Below, one piece after another: positions 1 through 5,711 of a stretch of DNA of 5,711 nucleotides. The notes under the pieces were generated by a model, which was not told the DNA's origin, ran no database searches, and saw nothing but the letters and a program-made list of their open reading frames with translations. Position 1 is the stretch's first letter. Each line of letters starts with the position of its first letter. The DNA comes from an uncultured Gemmatimonadota bacterium (GTDB taxonomy: Bacteria; Gemmatimonadota; Gemmatimonadetes; Gemmatimonadales; Gemmatimonadaceae): NCBI GenBank assembly GCA_946479895.1, contig CAMLHT010000241.1:1-5711 (forward strand). The letters are read 5' to 3'. The position numbers and the translations under genes were made by a program.

Positions 1-136
1 TGAACCCATATGAAACGATCCGGAGCGTCGGGACTCACTGACTCCTGAGTCCCGACGCTCCTGGTTGCCTCTTCTGCGTTTATCGGCGGGATCCGCGAAC
101 CAGACCCCTTTCCCCGCAAGTGACGCCGGCTATCGC
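1..136. other. Non-coding downstream flank of the operon
   Basis: This stretch follows the last supportable gene of the leftward operon, which stops at 137. It holds one clear element, the 16-bp-stem hairpin at 22-61. Bases 62-136 show no convincing gene, repeat or RNA fold. A rightward open frame starts at 65, but it runs antisense through two better-supported leftward genes and looks like a GC-rich shadow. No end of a neighbouring gene can be recognised in bases 1-21. Confidence 0.5.
22..61 (-). terminator. Hairpin with perfect 16-bp stem, probable operon terminator
   Basis: The arm GGAGCGTCGGGACTCA (22-37) is the exact reverse complement of TGAGTCCCGACGCTCC (46-61), with an 8-base loop. 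It lies 76 bases past the stop of the last leftward gene, which is where an operon terminator is expected. In the leftward transcript the stem is followed by GATCGTTTCAT, which has only three consecutive U residues. It therefore lacks a classical U-tract, and could instead be a weak intrinsic terminator, a 3'-end-protecting stem or a dispersed palindromic repeat. Because it is symmetrical, it could also serve a rightward transcript entering from the left, but that side has no U-tract either. Confidence 0.6.
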
Positions 137-346
137 TCAGGTCGTCAGATCGGTCTCTTCATCTTCCGTGTTGTGCCGGACGCGAGTGTCGCTGCTGCGG
201 AAGAACCGCAGCAGGAACGCGACCGCGAAGAAGGCGATGCCGACGAGCCGAACCGTCGGGTCGTCGATGCGCTGGCCGTAGCCCCAGATGATGAGGCCCA
301 TGATCAGGAACGCGACCTGGAAGGTCGTCTTGCGGCCGGCGATCAC
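137..346 (-). CDS. Small two-helix membrane protein, function unknown
   Basis: This is a 69-residue protein that I do not recognise as a named family. Two hydrophobic segments are visible, at about residues 9-23 (FQVAFLIMGLIIWGYG) and 32-46 (VRLVGIAFFAVAFLL). They are joined by a short polar turn with a DDP sequence. A basic stretch (RFFRSSDTRVRH) follows the second helix and the tail is acidic (EDEETD). The layout fits a small inner-membrane hairpin, and the basic stretch after helix 2 suggests that both ends face the cytoplasm. The start is GTG at 346-344. It overlaps the TGA of the upstream AtuA-like gene as GTGA, so translation is probably coupled. The ribosome site is weak (GAAAGA). Operon position is the only hint of function, and nothing in the sequence ties it to the acyl-CoA enzymes. 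Confidence 0.65.
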   Translation of the reverse strand: MIAGRKTTFQVAFLIMGLIIWGYGQRIDDPTVRLVGIAFFAVAFLLRFFRSSDTRVRHNTEDEETDLTT

Positions 347-729
347 TCTTTCGGCGAGCGGGTGTACCGGGGCTTCGACGTCTTGCCCGGGAGTCCGGCG
401 GCCTTCGCCGCGGCATCGGGCACGTCGATCGTCATCCGGAGGAGCGCGGTCGAATAGACCTTCCCCTGGGCGTCCGTCTTCAGCGACAGGGTTCCCCCGC
501 CATCGAGCGCGCCGTGCAGCAGGAAGTTCAGCGCATTGAGGTTCGGCAGCTCGAAGCGATCGACCGGGCCGTCGATCATCCCCTTGAAGTGCGCGGCCAC
601 CGCGTCACGCCTGACGTATTCGACGAGGATCGGATACCAGCGGGGCTCGAGGGCGATCAGGCCGACGTTGGCGGTGTCGCCCTTGTCGCCCGACCGGGCG
701 TGCGCGATCTGGACGAGCTGGATCTTCAT
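343..729 (-). CDS. AtuA-related protein (AtuA C-terminal-domain-like)
   Basis: This 128-residue soluble protein resembles the C-terminal ferredoxin-like domain found in longer AtuA proteins, here encoded as its own gene. The signature ARSGDKGDTANVG lies at residues 11-23. The second conserved part, at about 81-113, runs from LNALNFLLHGALDGGGT through a SLKTDAQGK stretch into a hydrophobic strand. The reaction is not known; in Pseudomonas, AtuA is required for growth on acyclic terpenes such as citronellol. The ATG at 729-727 overlaps the stop of the upstream AtuA gene by one base (TGATG). It is preceded by a strong ribosome site, GGAGGT at 741-736, with a 6-base spacer, which fixes this start. 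The tail is basic (KTSKPRYTRSPKE). Combined length with the upstream gene is 583 residues, close to a fused AtuA. No catalytic residue can be assigned. Confidence 0.85.
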   Translation of the reverse strand: MKIQLVQIAHARSGDKGDTANVGLIALEPRWYPILVEYVRRDAVAAHFKGMIDGPVDRFELPNLNALNFLLHGALDGGGTLSLKTDAQGKVYSTALLRMTIDVPDAAAKAAGLPGKTSKPRYTRSPKE

Positions 730-2096
730 CAGCGCACCTCCACCTTTGTCTGGACGACCCGCTTGTCGACGAGCGCGGGCCAGTAGGCGACGATCTCCTC
801 CACCTTGGGTCGGCCTCCGGCGAATCCTGTCACGCTCGGCGGGCCGTTGAGGACGAGGGGCGCGATCTCCCGCGTGAAGCGCTCGACGGCAGCCCGGTCC
901 TGCCCGCGGACCCCGATGCGCAGCTGCACTTCGGGTAGGTCACCCGGCTCGCCGACGAGCGGCCCGTGCGTCGAGGAGTAGCCGACGAACTCGGTCATGA
1001 CGTGATCGAACTTCAGGCCGAGGTTCACCAGGCGCTCGCGCAGGACCTTGTCCGCGAGCTTCGCCTTGTCGAGCGCATCCGGCCATCCATAGACGAGTGT
1101 GCCGACCGCCTTGAAGCCGGCGCGATAGGCGATCGAGACCTTCAGCTGCTCCGTCTCGGGGCGCCCCTTGATGCCGTGGACCCGCACGCGATTCTCGCCG
1201 TCGGCCGCGAGGTGGATGGACGTGAAATCGGCGACGACGTCGGGCGTGATGTACGAGTGAGGGTCGCCCATCTCGTACACGAGCTGCTCGGTCACCGACT
1301 GCACCGACACGCGCCCGCCGGTCCCGGGGTGCTTCGTGACGGTGAAGGTGCCGTCCGCCTTCGCCTCGACGATCGGATAACCGACGTTGGCGAGGTCCGG
1401 GATGTTCTTCCAGTCGTAGAGGCAGTTGCCGCCCGAACACTGGGCGCCGCACTCGATGATGTGCCCGGCGATGATGCCCGCGGCGAGCAGGTCGTAGTCC
1501 TTCGGCCCCCAGCCGAATTCGTGGCGGAGCGGCGCCATGGTGAGCGCGGTATCCGTGGACCGGCCCGTGATGACGACGTTCGCGCCCTTCGCGAGCGCTT
1601 CGACGATCGGCGTCGAGCCGATGTACGCGTTGGCCGACAGCACACGGTCGCGAATCGTGGACAGCGGCTCGCCGGTGTCCATGTTCTTCAGCGGGTGGCC
1701 GGACGCGATCAGCTCGTCGAGGCGCGGAAGCAGGTCGTCACCGGTGACGACGCCGATCCGGATTTTGTCCGCAAGGCCCATCCTGCTCGCGACGGCGCGC
1801 ACCGCGTCCGCGCAGGCGGGCGGGTTCACGCCGCCGGCATTGGCGATGACCTTCACCCCGCGGCCGGCGACCGCCTGCATCACGCTCTCCATCGCGCCCA
1901 CGAAGTCGCGCGCGTAGCCCATGTTCGGGTCGCGCTCCTTCTGCTTCTGGAGGATGGACATCGTGACTTCGGCGAGATAGTCGAGCATCAGGTAGTCGAT
2001 CGGACCACCGTCGACCTGCCGCCGCGGCGCCTCGAGCCAGTCGCCCCAGAATCCCTGGCCGGCGCCGACTCGCACCACGTCCTTTCGAGCTGTCAT
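729..2096 (-). CDS. AtuA family protein (acyclic terpene utilization, DUF1446)
   Basis: This 455-residue cytoplasmic protein matches the main AtuA domain (formerly DUF1446). Recognisable blocks are [10 protein letters not shown] at 11-20, an LDYLAE block at 38-43, NAGGVNP at 86-92, TGRSTDTAL at 177-185, and a Cys-rich [11 protein letters not shown] block at 215-225. The family is linked to degradation of citronellol, geraniol and related branched acyl-CoAs, but its reaction is not established. Here it probably acts on, or helps process, the acyl-CoA handled by the adjacent carboxylase. The ATG at 2096-2094 overlaps the carboxylase stop as ATGA. No good ribosome site precedes it, which favours translational coupling to the carboxylase. 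Pseudomonas AtuA is longer because it carries a C-terminal domain that is a separate gene here. I leave the symbol empty because orthology to AtuA proper is not shown and the substrate may differ. Confidence 0.9.
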   Translation of the reverse strand: MTARKDVVRVGAGQGFWGDWLEAPRRQVDGGPIDYLMLDYLAEVTMSILQKQKERDPNMGYARDFVGAMESVMQAVAGRGVKVIANAGGVNPPACADAVRAVASRMGLADKIRIGVVTGDDLLPRLDELIASGHPLKNMDTGEPLSTIRDRVLSANAYIGSTPIVEALAKGANVVITGRSTDTALTMAPLRHEFGWGPKDYDLLAAGIIAGHIIECGAQCSGGNCLYDWKNIPDLANVGYPIVEAKADGTFTVTKHPGTGGRVSVQSVTEQLVYEMGDPHSYITPDVVADFTSIHLAADGENRVRVHGIKGRPETEQLKVSIAYRAGFKAVGTLVYGWPDALDKAKLADKVLRERLVNLGLKFDHVMTEFVGYSSTHGPLVGEPGDLPEVQLRIGVRGQDRAAVERFTREIAPLVLNGPPSVTGFAGGRPKVEEIVAYWPALVDKRVVQTKVEVR

Positions 2097-3715
2097 ATGG
2101 GTGGGAGCGCGAAGGCTCCGAGATGAGGACCGCTGTTCTGCAGCGAGGCGCGGAGCGCCATGGCGAGCACGTCGCGCGTGTCTTCAGGATACACGATCGC
2201 GTCGATGTAGCCGCGGGCTCCGGCGTACCGGGCGTCGAGCTGGTGCTCGTAATCCTCGCGCATCTCGTCGATGGACTCGGTGACGTCCTGCGGCAGCGGC
2301 GCGCCCTTCTTCTTCGCTTCCTCGATCGCCGGCCCGTGTACCGCCTGGATGGCGGACTCGCCTTCCATCACGGCCATGCGGCCGGTGGGCCAGCTGAAGA
2401 TGAAGTCGGGATCGAAGCCCTGGCCCGCCATCGCGTAATAGCCGGCGCCGGAGGCGTGGTTGACCGTGAGCACGATCTTCGGCACGCGCGCGGTGGCCAT
2501 CGCCTCCACGAACCGCGCGCCGGCGCGAATGATCCCTTCGTGCTCGGCCTCCGGGCCGACCATGAAGCCCGAGACGTCCTGCACGAACAGGATGGGAATC
2601 CGCTCCCGGTCACAGCGCTCGATGAAGAACGCGACCTTCTCGGCGCTCTCGGCGTAGATGATGCCGCCGAAGCGCGGCTTCTCCCCGGCGCGACCCTTGA
2701 TGAGCCCACGCTGGTTGGCGATCACGCCGACCGGGATTCCCTCGATGCGGGAATCCCCGCATATGACTTCCTTCGCGAGGTCCTTCTGGAACTCGTCGAT
2801 GCGGCCCTCGTCGAGGATCGCCTTCAGCAGGTCGTGCATGTCGTAGGACATGCGATGGTCCGCCGGAAGCAGGTCGTAGAGATCAGTGGCGTGATGGGAT
2901 GTCGCGTTTCCCGAGCCAGATTCCTCCGATCCATCGATCCCACGATCCACCGATCCACTCTTCGGCAGCATCGCCACCAGGTCTCTCAGCTTCGCCAGGC
3001 AGGCCTTGTCATCGTCCACGGCGTAATGCGCCACCGCCGAGATCGAGGTGTGCGTCACCGCGCCACCGAGCGTCTCGCCGTCGATCGACTGTCCCGTGGC
3101 GCCCTTCACCAGGTTCGGGCCGCCCAGTCCCATGAACGACGTGCCCTTCACCATCACGATGAGGTCCGAGAGCGCCGGAAGGTACGCTCCACCGGCGATG
3201 CAGGGACCCATGACGGCGGCAAGCTGCGGCACGTGGAGATAGCGCCGCATGATCGAGTTGTAGTAGAAGATCCGGCTCGCGCCGTACTGCCCCGGAAAGA
3301 CGCCGCCCTGGTACGGGAGGTTCACGCCGGACGAGTCGACCAGGTAGATGATCGGGATGCGGCAACGCATCGCGATCTCCTGGGCGCGGAGGATCTTGCG
3401 GATCGTCTCCGGCCACCAGGAGCCGGCCTTGACCGTCGCATCGTTGGCGACGATGACGACCTCCCGCCCGTGCACGATGCCGAGACCGGTGACGACGCCG
3501 GCGCCGGGGGCCTGGCCCTCGTACTGATCGTAGGCGACGAGCAGGCCGACCTCGAGGAACATGGTCCCGGGATCACGCAGCCCGTCGATGCGCTCGCGGG
3601 CGGTGAGTTTCCCCTGCTTGTGCTGCCGGGCGATCTTGTCCGGACCGCCGCCCTGGCGGAGACGCTTCTCGAGCGACCGGATCTCGTCGCTCAGGGTCCG
3701 TAGCCGGGTAGTCAC
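2093..3715 (-). CDS. Acyl-CoA carboxylase beta (carboxyltransferase) subunit
   Basis: This 540-residue protein is the carboxyltransferase half of a biotin-dependent acyl-CoA carboxylase of the AtuC/MCC-beta/PCC-beta family. It moves CO2 from carboxybiotin to an acyl-CoA in the cytoplasm. The N-terminal domain shows [20 protein letters not shown] (22-41), the AND-TVKAG-WWPET block (90-104), [12 protein letters not shown] (127-138) and the oxyanion-hole-type GPCIAGGAY (170-178). The C-terminal domain has VSGFMVG near 380-386, [12 protein letters not shown] near 416-427 and a final block ending [21 protein letters not shown] chose the GTG at 3715-3713, which overlaps the upstream stop as GTGA and gives the N-terminus usual for the family. 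AGGAGG lies upstream but only one base from the GTG. An ATG at 3745 would add ten residues ([10 protein letters not shown]) with no better ribosome site. The interdomain linker is encoded by an 8-bp tandem repeat. The alpha subunit (biotin carboxylase/BCCP) is absent from the window. Substrate is unassigned. Confidence 0.93.
   Translation of the reverse strand: MTTRLRTLSDEIRSLEKRLRQGGGPDKIARQHKQGKLTARERIDGLRDPGTMFLEVGLLVAYDQYEGQAPGAGVVTGLGIVHGREVVIVANDATVKAGSWWPETIRKILRAQEIAMRCRIPIIYLVDSSGVNLPYQGGVFPGQYGASRIFYYNSIMRRYLHVPQLAAVMGPCIAGGAYLPALSDLIVMVKGTSFMGLGGPNLVKGATGQSIDGETLGGAVTHTSISAVAHYAVDDDKACLAKLRDLVAMLPKSGSVDRGIDGSEESGSGNATSHHATDLYDLLPADHRMSYDMHDLLKAILDEGRIDEFQKDLAKEVICGDSRIEGIPVGVIANQRGLIKGRAGEKPRFGGIIYAESAEKVAFFIERCDRERIPILFVQDVSGFMVGPEAEHEGIIRAGARFVEAMATARVPKIVLTVNHASGAGYYAMAGQGFDPDFIFSWPTGRMAVMEGESAIQAVHGPAIEEAKKKGAPLPQDVTESIDEMREDYEHQLDARYAGARGYIDAIVYPEDTRDVLAMALRASLQNSGPHLGAFALPPI
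2927..2958. repeat. Four tandem copies of an 8-bp unit inside the carboxylase gene
   Basis: On the plus strand the units are CGATCCAT (2927-2934), CGATCCCA (2935-2942), CGATCCAC (2943-2950) and CGATCCAC (2951-2958). Read on the coding strand the consensus is GTGGATCG. Since 8 is not a multiple of 3, the reading frame rotates through the copies and gives about residues 253-263 ([11 protein letters not shown]) of the carboxyltransferase subunit. The frame stays open on both sides, so the gene is intact. The location is the low-conservation linker between the N and C carboxyltransferase domains, where extra residues should be tolerated. Confidence 0.8.
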
Positions 3716-4125
3716 GCCTCCTGCTGCTGGCGCGTGCTGAACCATTCCTGGATGTAGGCGATCAGGTCGGTGGTCGGCGTGCCGGGGCCGAAGAGCTTTC
3801 CGATGCCGGCGGCGTGCAGCGCCTCCATGTCCTCTTTCGGGATGATGCCGCCGCCCGTGATGAGGATGTCATCGCGCCCCGACTCGGCGAGGAGATCGCG
3901 GACGCGGTTGAAGAGCGTCATGTGCGCGCCGCTGAGCACGGAGAGGCCGACGACGTCGACGTCCTCCTGGATCGCGGCGTTCGCGATCATCTCCGGAGTC
4001 TGGTGGAGTCCGGTGTAGATGACCTCCATGCCGGCGTCGCGCAGGGCGGCAGCGACGACCTTCGCCCCGCGGTCATGACCATCGAGACCGGGCTTGGCGA
4101 CGAGTACGCGGATTGGGCGAGTCAC
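3712..4125 (-). CDS. Cobalamin-binding subunit, methylmalonyl-CoA mutase type
   Basis: This 137-residue protein is a complete B12-binding Rossmann-like domain of the acyl-CoA mutase type. The DxHxxG motif is DGHDRG at 15-20, with His17 the expected lower axial ligand to cobalt. SVL at 62-64 and TGGGIIP at 90-96 are the other two classic cobalamin-binding blocks, and [10 protein letters not shown] at 113-122 closes the domain. Stand-alone subunits of this size pair with a separate large TIM-barrel subunit in split methylmalonyl-CoA mutases and in 2-hydroxyisobutyryl-CoA mutase. That partner is not in the window. I chose GTG at 4125-4123 because family members begin just before the first strand ([11 protein letters not shown]). 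A weak AGG lies 9 bases upstream of it. A longer frame opens at GTG 4182, overlapping the methyltransferase stop as GTGA, but its extra 19 residues are a repeat-encoded TPTPTPT stretch. The C-terminus overlaps the carboxylase start, tying the two enzymes together. Confidence 0.9.
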   Translation of the reverse strand: MTRPIRVLVAKPGLDGHDRGAKVVAAALRDAGMEVIYTGLHQTPEMIANAAIQEDVDVVGLSVLSGAHMTLFNRVRDLLAESGRDDILITGGGIIPKEDMEALHAAGIGKLFGPGTPTTDLIAYIQEWFSTRQQQEA

Positions 4126-4138
4126 GGAGGGAAACCTA

Positions 4139-4182
4139 GTGAGAGTGGGAGTGGGGGTGGGAGTGGCCACTCCCACTCTCAC
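4139..4182. repeat. G-rich 6-bp tandem repeat forming a perfect hairpin
   Basis: The plus strand reads GTGAGA, GTGGGA, GTGGGG, GTGGGA and GTGG in tandem (4139-4166), followed by CCACTCCCACTCTCAC (4167-4182). That last arm is the exact reverse complement of 4139-4154, giving a 16-bp stem with a 12-base loop. A second, competing fold exists: GTGGGAGTGGCCACTCCCAC (4157-4176) is a perfect 20-bp palindrome using the same right arm. The element begins inside the methyltransferase stop codon and fills most of the spacer before the B12 gene start at 4125. In the leftward transcript it is followed by TAGGTTTCCC, a poor U-tract. It could attenuate or partly terminate transcription, protect RNA between the genes, or be a dispersed intergenic repeat without a role here. 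Confidence 0.75.
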
Positions 4183-4937
4183 TGCTTTCGCGCCACCAGC
4201 ACCATCTCGCTGGACGAGCGGCGCAACGGACGGTCCTTCCAGCCGTCGTACGCCACCTCCACGATGAGGCCTGCCGCGGCGCAGACTTCAGCCAGTCGCG
4301 TCGCGGTGTAGAGACGAATGCGGTGCTCGCGCGTGCCCCGGCCGCGCGGGCCGGTCCAGGTGGACTGGACGGTCAGCACCCCCGACAACGCGTCGAACGA
4401 TCGCTCGTGCCCGATCATCGTGCCGTCCTCGGTGAGCCACCAGTCGCGCGAGAGGAACTTCGCCATCACGCCGTCGCGGCTGCCGCCGTGCCAGAGCAGC
4501 CGGCCGCCGGGCTTCAGGACGCGCGCCATCTCGCGGATGACCGAGACGTCCTCGCGCGGATCGATGAAGAACCCGAACGACGTGAACAGGTTGAGGACGG
4601 CGTCGAAGCGGCCGGTCCACTTCGCGGGCAGGCGCCGCATGTCGCCCCGGGTGTAGCGAAGGTGCTTCCCCGTCCCGCGCCGCTTCGCGAGCGCCAGGAG
4701 CTCCTTCGAGTAATCCAGGCCGTCCACGTCGAAGCCGGCCTCCGCCAGCAGGTGCGCGTGGCGTCCCTGTCCGCACGGAACGTCGAGGACGCGGGACCCG
4801 GCGGGCAGCTCGAGGATCTCGATCAGCCGGGCGACCTCACGCCGGTCGCGCTCGAAGGCGAAGAGCGGTTCGTATTCCTTCAGATACTGGGCGTCGAAGT
4901 ACGTCGCCCACCAGTCGGGTGATTTGCGCGTCGGCAC
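4179..4937 (-). CDS. Class I SAM-dependent methyltransferase
   Basis: This 252-residue cytoplasmic protein has the fold pattern of Rossmann-type methyltransferases. An N-terminal cap ([20 protein letters not shown]) leads into motif [13 protein letters not shown], at about 50-61. The acidic ribose-binding position follows in FDVDGLDYS (Asp75). [14 protein letters not shown] block and [14 protein letters not shown] cover the later core strands. The C-terminal part (about 190-250) contains an [20 protein letters not shown] segment followed by a strand pair, as in ubiquinone-biosynthesis-like and small-molecule methyltransferases. The methyl acceptor is unknown. The start is GTG at 4937-4935 with no clear ribosome site. 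It lies 20 bases after the hydrolase stop, so the two may share a transcript. The repeat hairpin separates it from the acyl-CoA genes, so membership in that pathway is doubtful. Confidence 0.85.
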   Translation of the reverse strand: MPTRKSPDWWATYFDAQYLKEYEPLFAFERDRREVARLIEILELPAGSRVLDVPCGQGRHAHLLAEAGFDVDGLDYSKELLALAKRRGTGKHLRYTRGDMRRLPAKWTGRFDAVLNLFTSFGFFIDPREDVSVIREMARVLKPGGRLLWHGGSRDGVMAKFLSRDWWLTEDGTMIGHERSFDALSGVLTVQSTWTGPRGRGTREHRIRLYTATRLAEVCAAAGLIVEVAYDGWKDRPLRRSSSEMVLVARKQ

Positions 4938-4957
4938 GCGCGCAATCTACACGGCGG

Positions 4958-5707
4958 TCAGGGCGTGAGCGTCGGGCTCACGGCTGCCCAGGCCGACTCC
5001 TGGAGCAGGGTCGTCAATGCGGGACTGAAGCTGACGGTGCCGCCGTTCCGCAGCGGAAACGTCGCGGGAAGTCCGACCGGACTCTTCCTCGTGATGCTCG
5101 CGTAGATCACCAGCGCGGCGAGATAGGAGCCTGCCGCGTTGGCGTGCAGGCCGTCCGCGTAGAGCTGCAGCCCGGGATCGCGGTTCCATGCTTCCACCCA
5201 GGCGTTGGCGACGGGCGCGTACACGCCATTCACGTCGGACGCCGACAGCCGGTACGACTCGGCCGCGCGCGGAAAATCGGCGCGGCGATCGATCGCCGGC
5301 CAGGCGGAGAACATCACGGGCGTCGCGCCGGCGGCGGTGATGGAGGGCTGGAAGAGCTTCGCGACGAGTCGGAGTGAATCGCGGTTGATCGTCGTCGAGG
5401 ACGGTCCCTGCTGGAGCACGACGAAATCCCACCGGCGACTCTCGATTGCCTGGCGCGCATCGTTCCGGTTCCAGTGATCGATGAGCGCCATGTCGGGACC
5501 CGCCACCATCCCGATGATCAGCGAATCGCCCTTCGCGGCGTCGGCGATGCCCTGCACCAGCACCGGCAGGTCGTTGGAGTAGGTGAGGCTGTTGCCGATG
5601 AACAGCACCGCCTTGCCGGAGACCGGATTGACGAACCGGGGTGAAGTCGCGCCGTTCGCGAGACACGCGGTGGAGACGGCGGCGGCGATCGCGGACGCGA
5701 GCAGCAT
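4958..5707 (-). CDS. Exported SGNH/GDSL-like hydrolase, possibly 5'-truncated
   Basis: This protein of at least 249 residues has the SGNH hydrolase layout. Block I is FIGNSLTYSND (36-46), with nucleophile Ser40 in a GNSLT version of GDSL. A VVLQQGPSS block (96-104) sits where block III usually lies. DGLHANAAG (185-193) supplies the expected catalytic Asp185 and His188. The usual Pro after His is Ala here. The following GSYLAALVIYASITRKSPVG stretch resembles that seen in DUF4886-like SGNH proteins. Substrates of the family are esters, often on carbohydrates or lipids, but none can be assigned. The N-terminus is a hydrophobic export signal (LLASAIAAAVSTA) with a Cys at 15. Its STAC context is a poor lipobox, so secretion to the periplasm is likelier than lipid anchoring. 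No basic residue precedes the hydrophobic core and the ATG lies 4 bases from the window edge, so the real start may be further upstream. Confidence 0.8.
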   Translation of the reverse strand: MLLASAIAAAVSTACLANGATSPRFVNPVSGKAVLFIGNSLTYSNDLPVLVQGIADAAKGDSLIIGMVAGPDMALIDHWNRNDARQAIESRRWDFVVLQQGPSSTTINRDSLRLVAKLFQPSITAAGATPVMFSAWPAIDRRADFPRAAESYRLSASDVNGVYAPVANAWVEAWNRDPGLQLYADGLHANAAGSYLAALVIYASITRKSPVGLPATFPLRNGGTVSFSPALTTLLQESAWAAVSPTLTP

Positions 5708-5711
5708 GGTC

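Noticed and set aside
65..457. A 130-residue rightward open frame starting near the terminal hairpin
   Set aside because: It runs antisense through the two-helix protein and the AtuA-like gene. The product has no domain or hydrophobic pattern and the start lacks a ribosome site.
966..2126. A 386-residue open frame on the plus strand, antisense to AtuA
   Set aside because: It shows the same shadow composition, has no family motif, and lies fully over a well-matched AtuA gene.
2927..2958. CRISPR-like array
   Set aside because: The units are 8 bp and directly adjacent with no spacers, and they lie inside an intact conserved gene.
2123..3703. A 526-residue open frame on the plus strand, antisense to the carboxylase
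   Set aside because: The minus-strand frame matches the carboxyltransferase family from end to end. The plus-strand product is rich in Arg, Asp, His and Val with no recognisable motif, as expected of an antisense shadow in GC-rich DNA.
4145..4166. Possible G-quadruplex in the G-rich repeat
   Set aside because: The plus strand has only three runs of three or more G plus one GG, so a stable three-layer fold is not supported. The leftward transcript is C-rich here, so RNA would not form it.
4964..4982. Small inverted repeat GTGAGC / GCTCAC at the end of the hydrolase gene
   Set aside because: The stem is only seven base pairs with a 5-base loop, lies inside the coding region just before the stop, and has no U-tract. 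This is within chance for such GC-rich DNA.

Overview
This is a GC-rich bacterial window in which every supportable gene lies on the minus strand and is read from the right end to the left. The gene set is an AtuA-type protein, an acyl-CoA carboxylase beta subunit and a stand-alone cobalamin-binding mutase subunit. Together with the GC-rich codon use and GTG starts, this suggests a soil or aquatic heterotroph such as Gemmatimonadota or Acidobacteriota. That placement is an impression from gene content only and is of low confidence.

Layout in the direction of transcription: an exported SGNH/GDSL-like hydrolase (5707-4958, possibly cut at the window edge); a 20-bp gap; a class I SAM-dependent methyltransferase (4937-4179); a short spacer filled by a G-rich 6-bp tandem repeat that folds into a perfect 16-bp-stem hairpin (4139-4182); a cobalamin-binding subunit of the methylmalonyl-CoA mutase type (4125-3712); an acyl-CoA carboxylase carboxyltransferase subunit (3715-2093); an AtuA family protein (2096-729); an AtuA C-terminal-domain-like protein (729-343); a small two-helix membrane protein (346-137); and a strong hairpin (22-61) that probably ends the transcript.

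The five genes from 4125 down to 137 overlap by 1 to 4 bases at each junction (GTGA, ATGA, TGATG, GTGA), so they look like one translationally coupled operon. The chemistry points to catabolism of an acyl-CoA: a biotin-dependent carboxylation (AtuC/MCC/PCC-like beta subunit), the poorly understood AtuA function linked to acyclic terpene and branched acyl-CoA degradation in Pseudomonas, and a B12-dependent carbon-skeleton rearrangement. Partners that must exist for this to work are not in the window: a biotin carboxylase/BCCP alpha subunit and a large catalytic mutase subunit. The true substrate cannot be read from the sequence.

The points most worth a second look are the AtuA function split over two overlapping genes, an 8-bp tandem repeat that encodes the interdomain linker of the carboxylase, and the repeat/hairpin between the methyltransferase and the B12 subunit, which also makes the start of the B12 gene ambiguous. 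I found no tRNA, rRNA, CRISPR array, insertion sequence or recognisable promoter.
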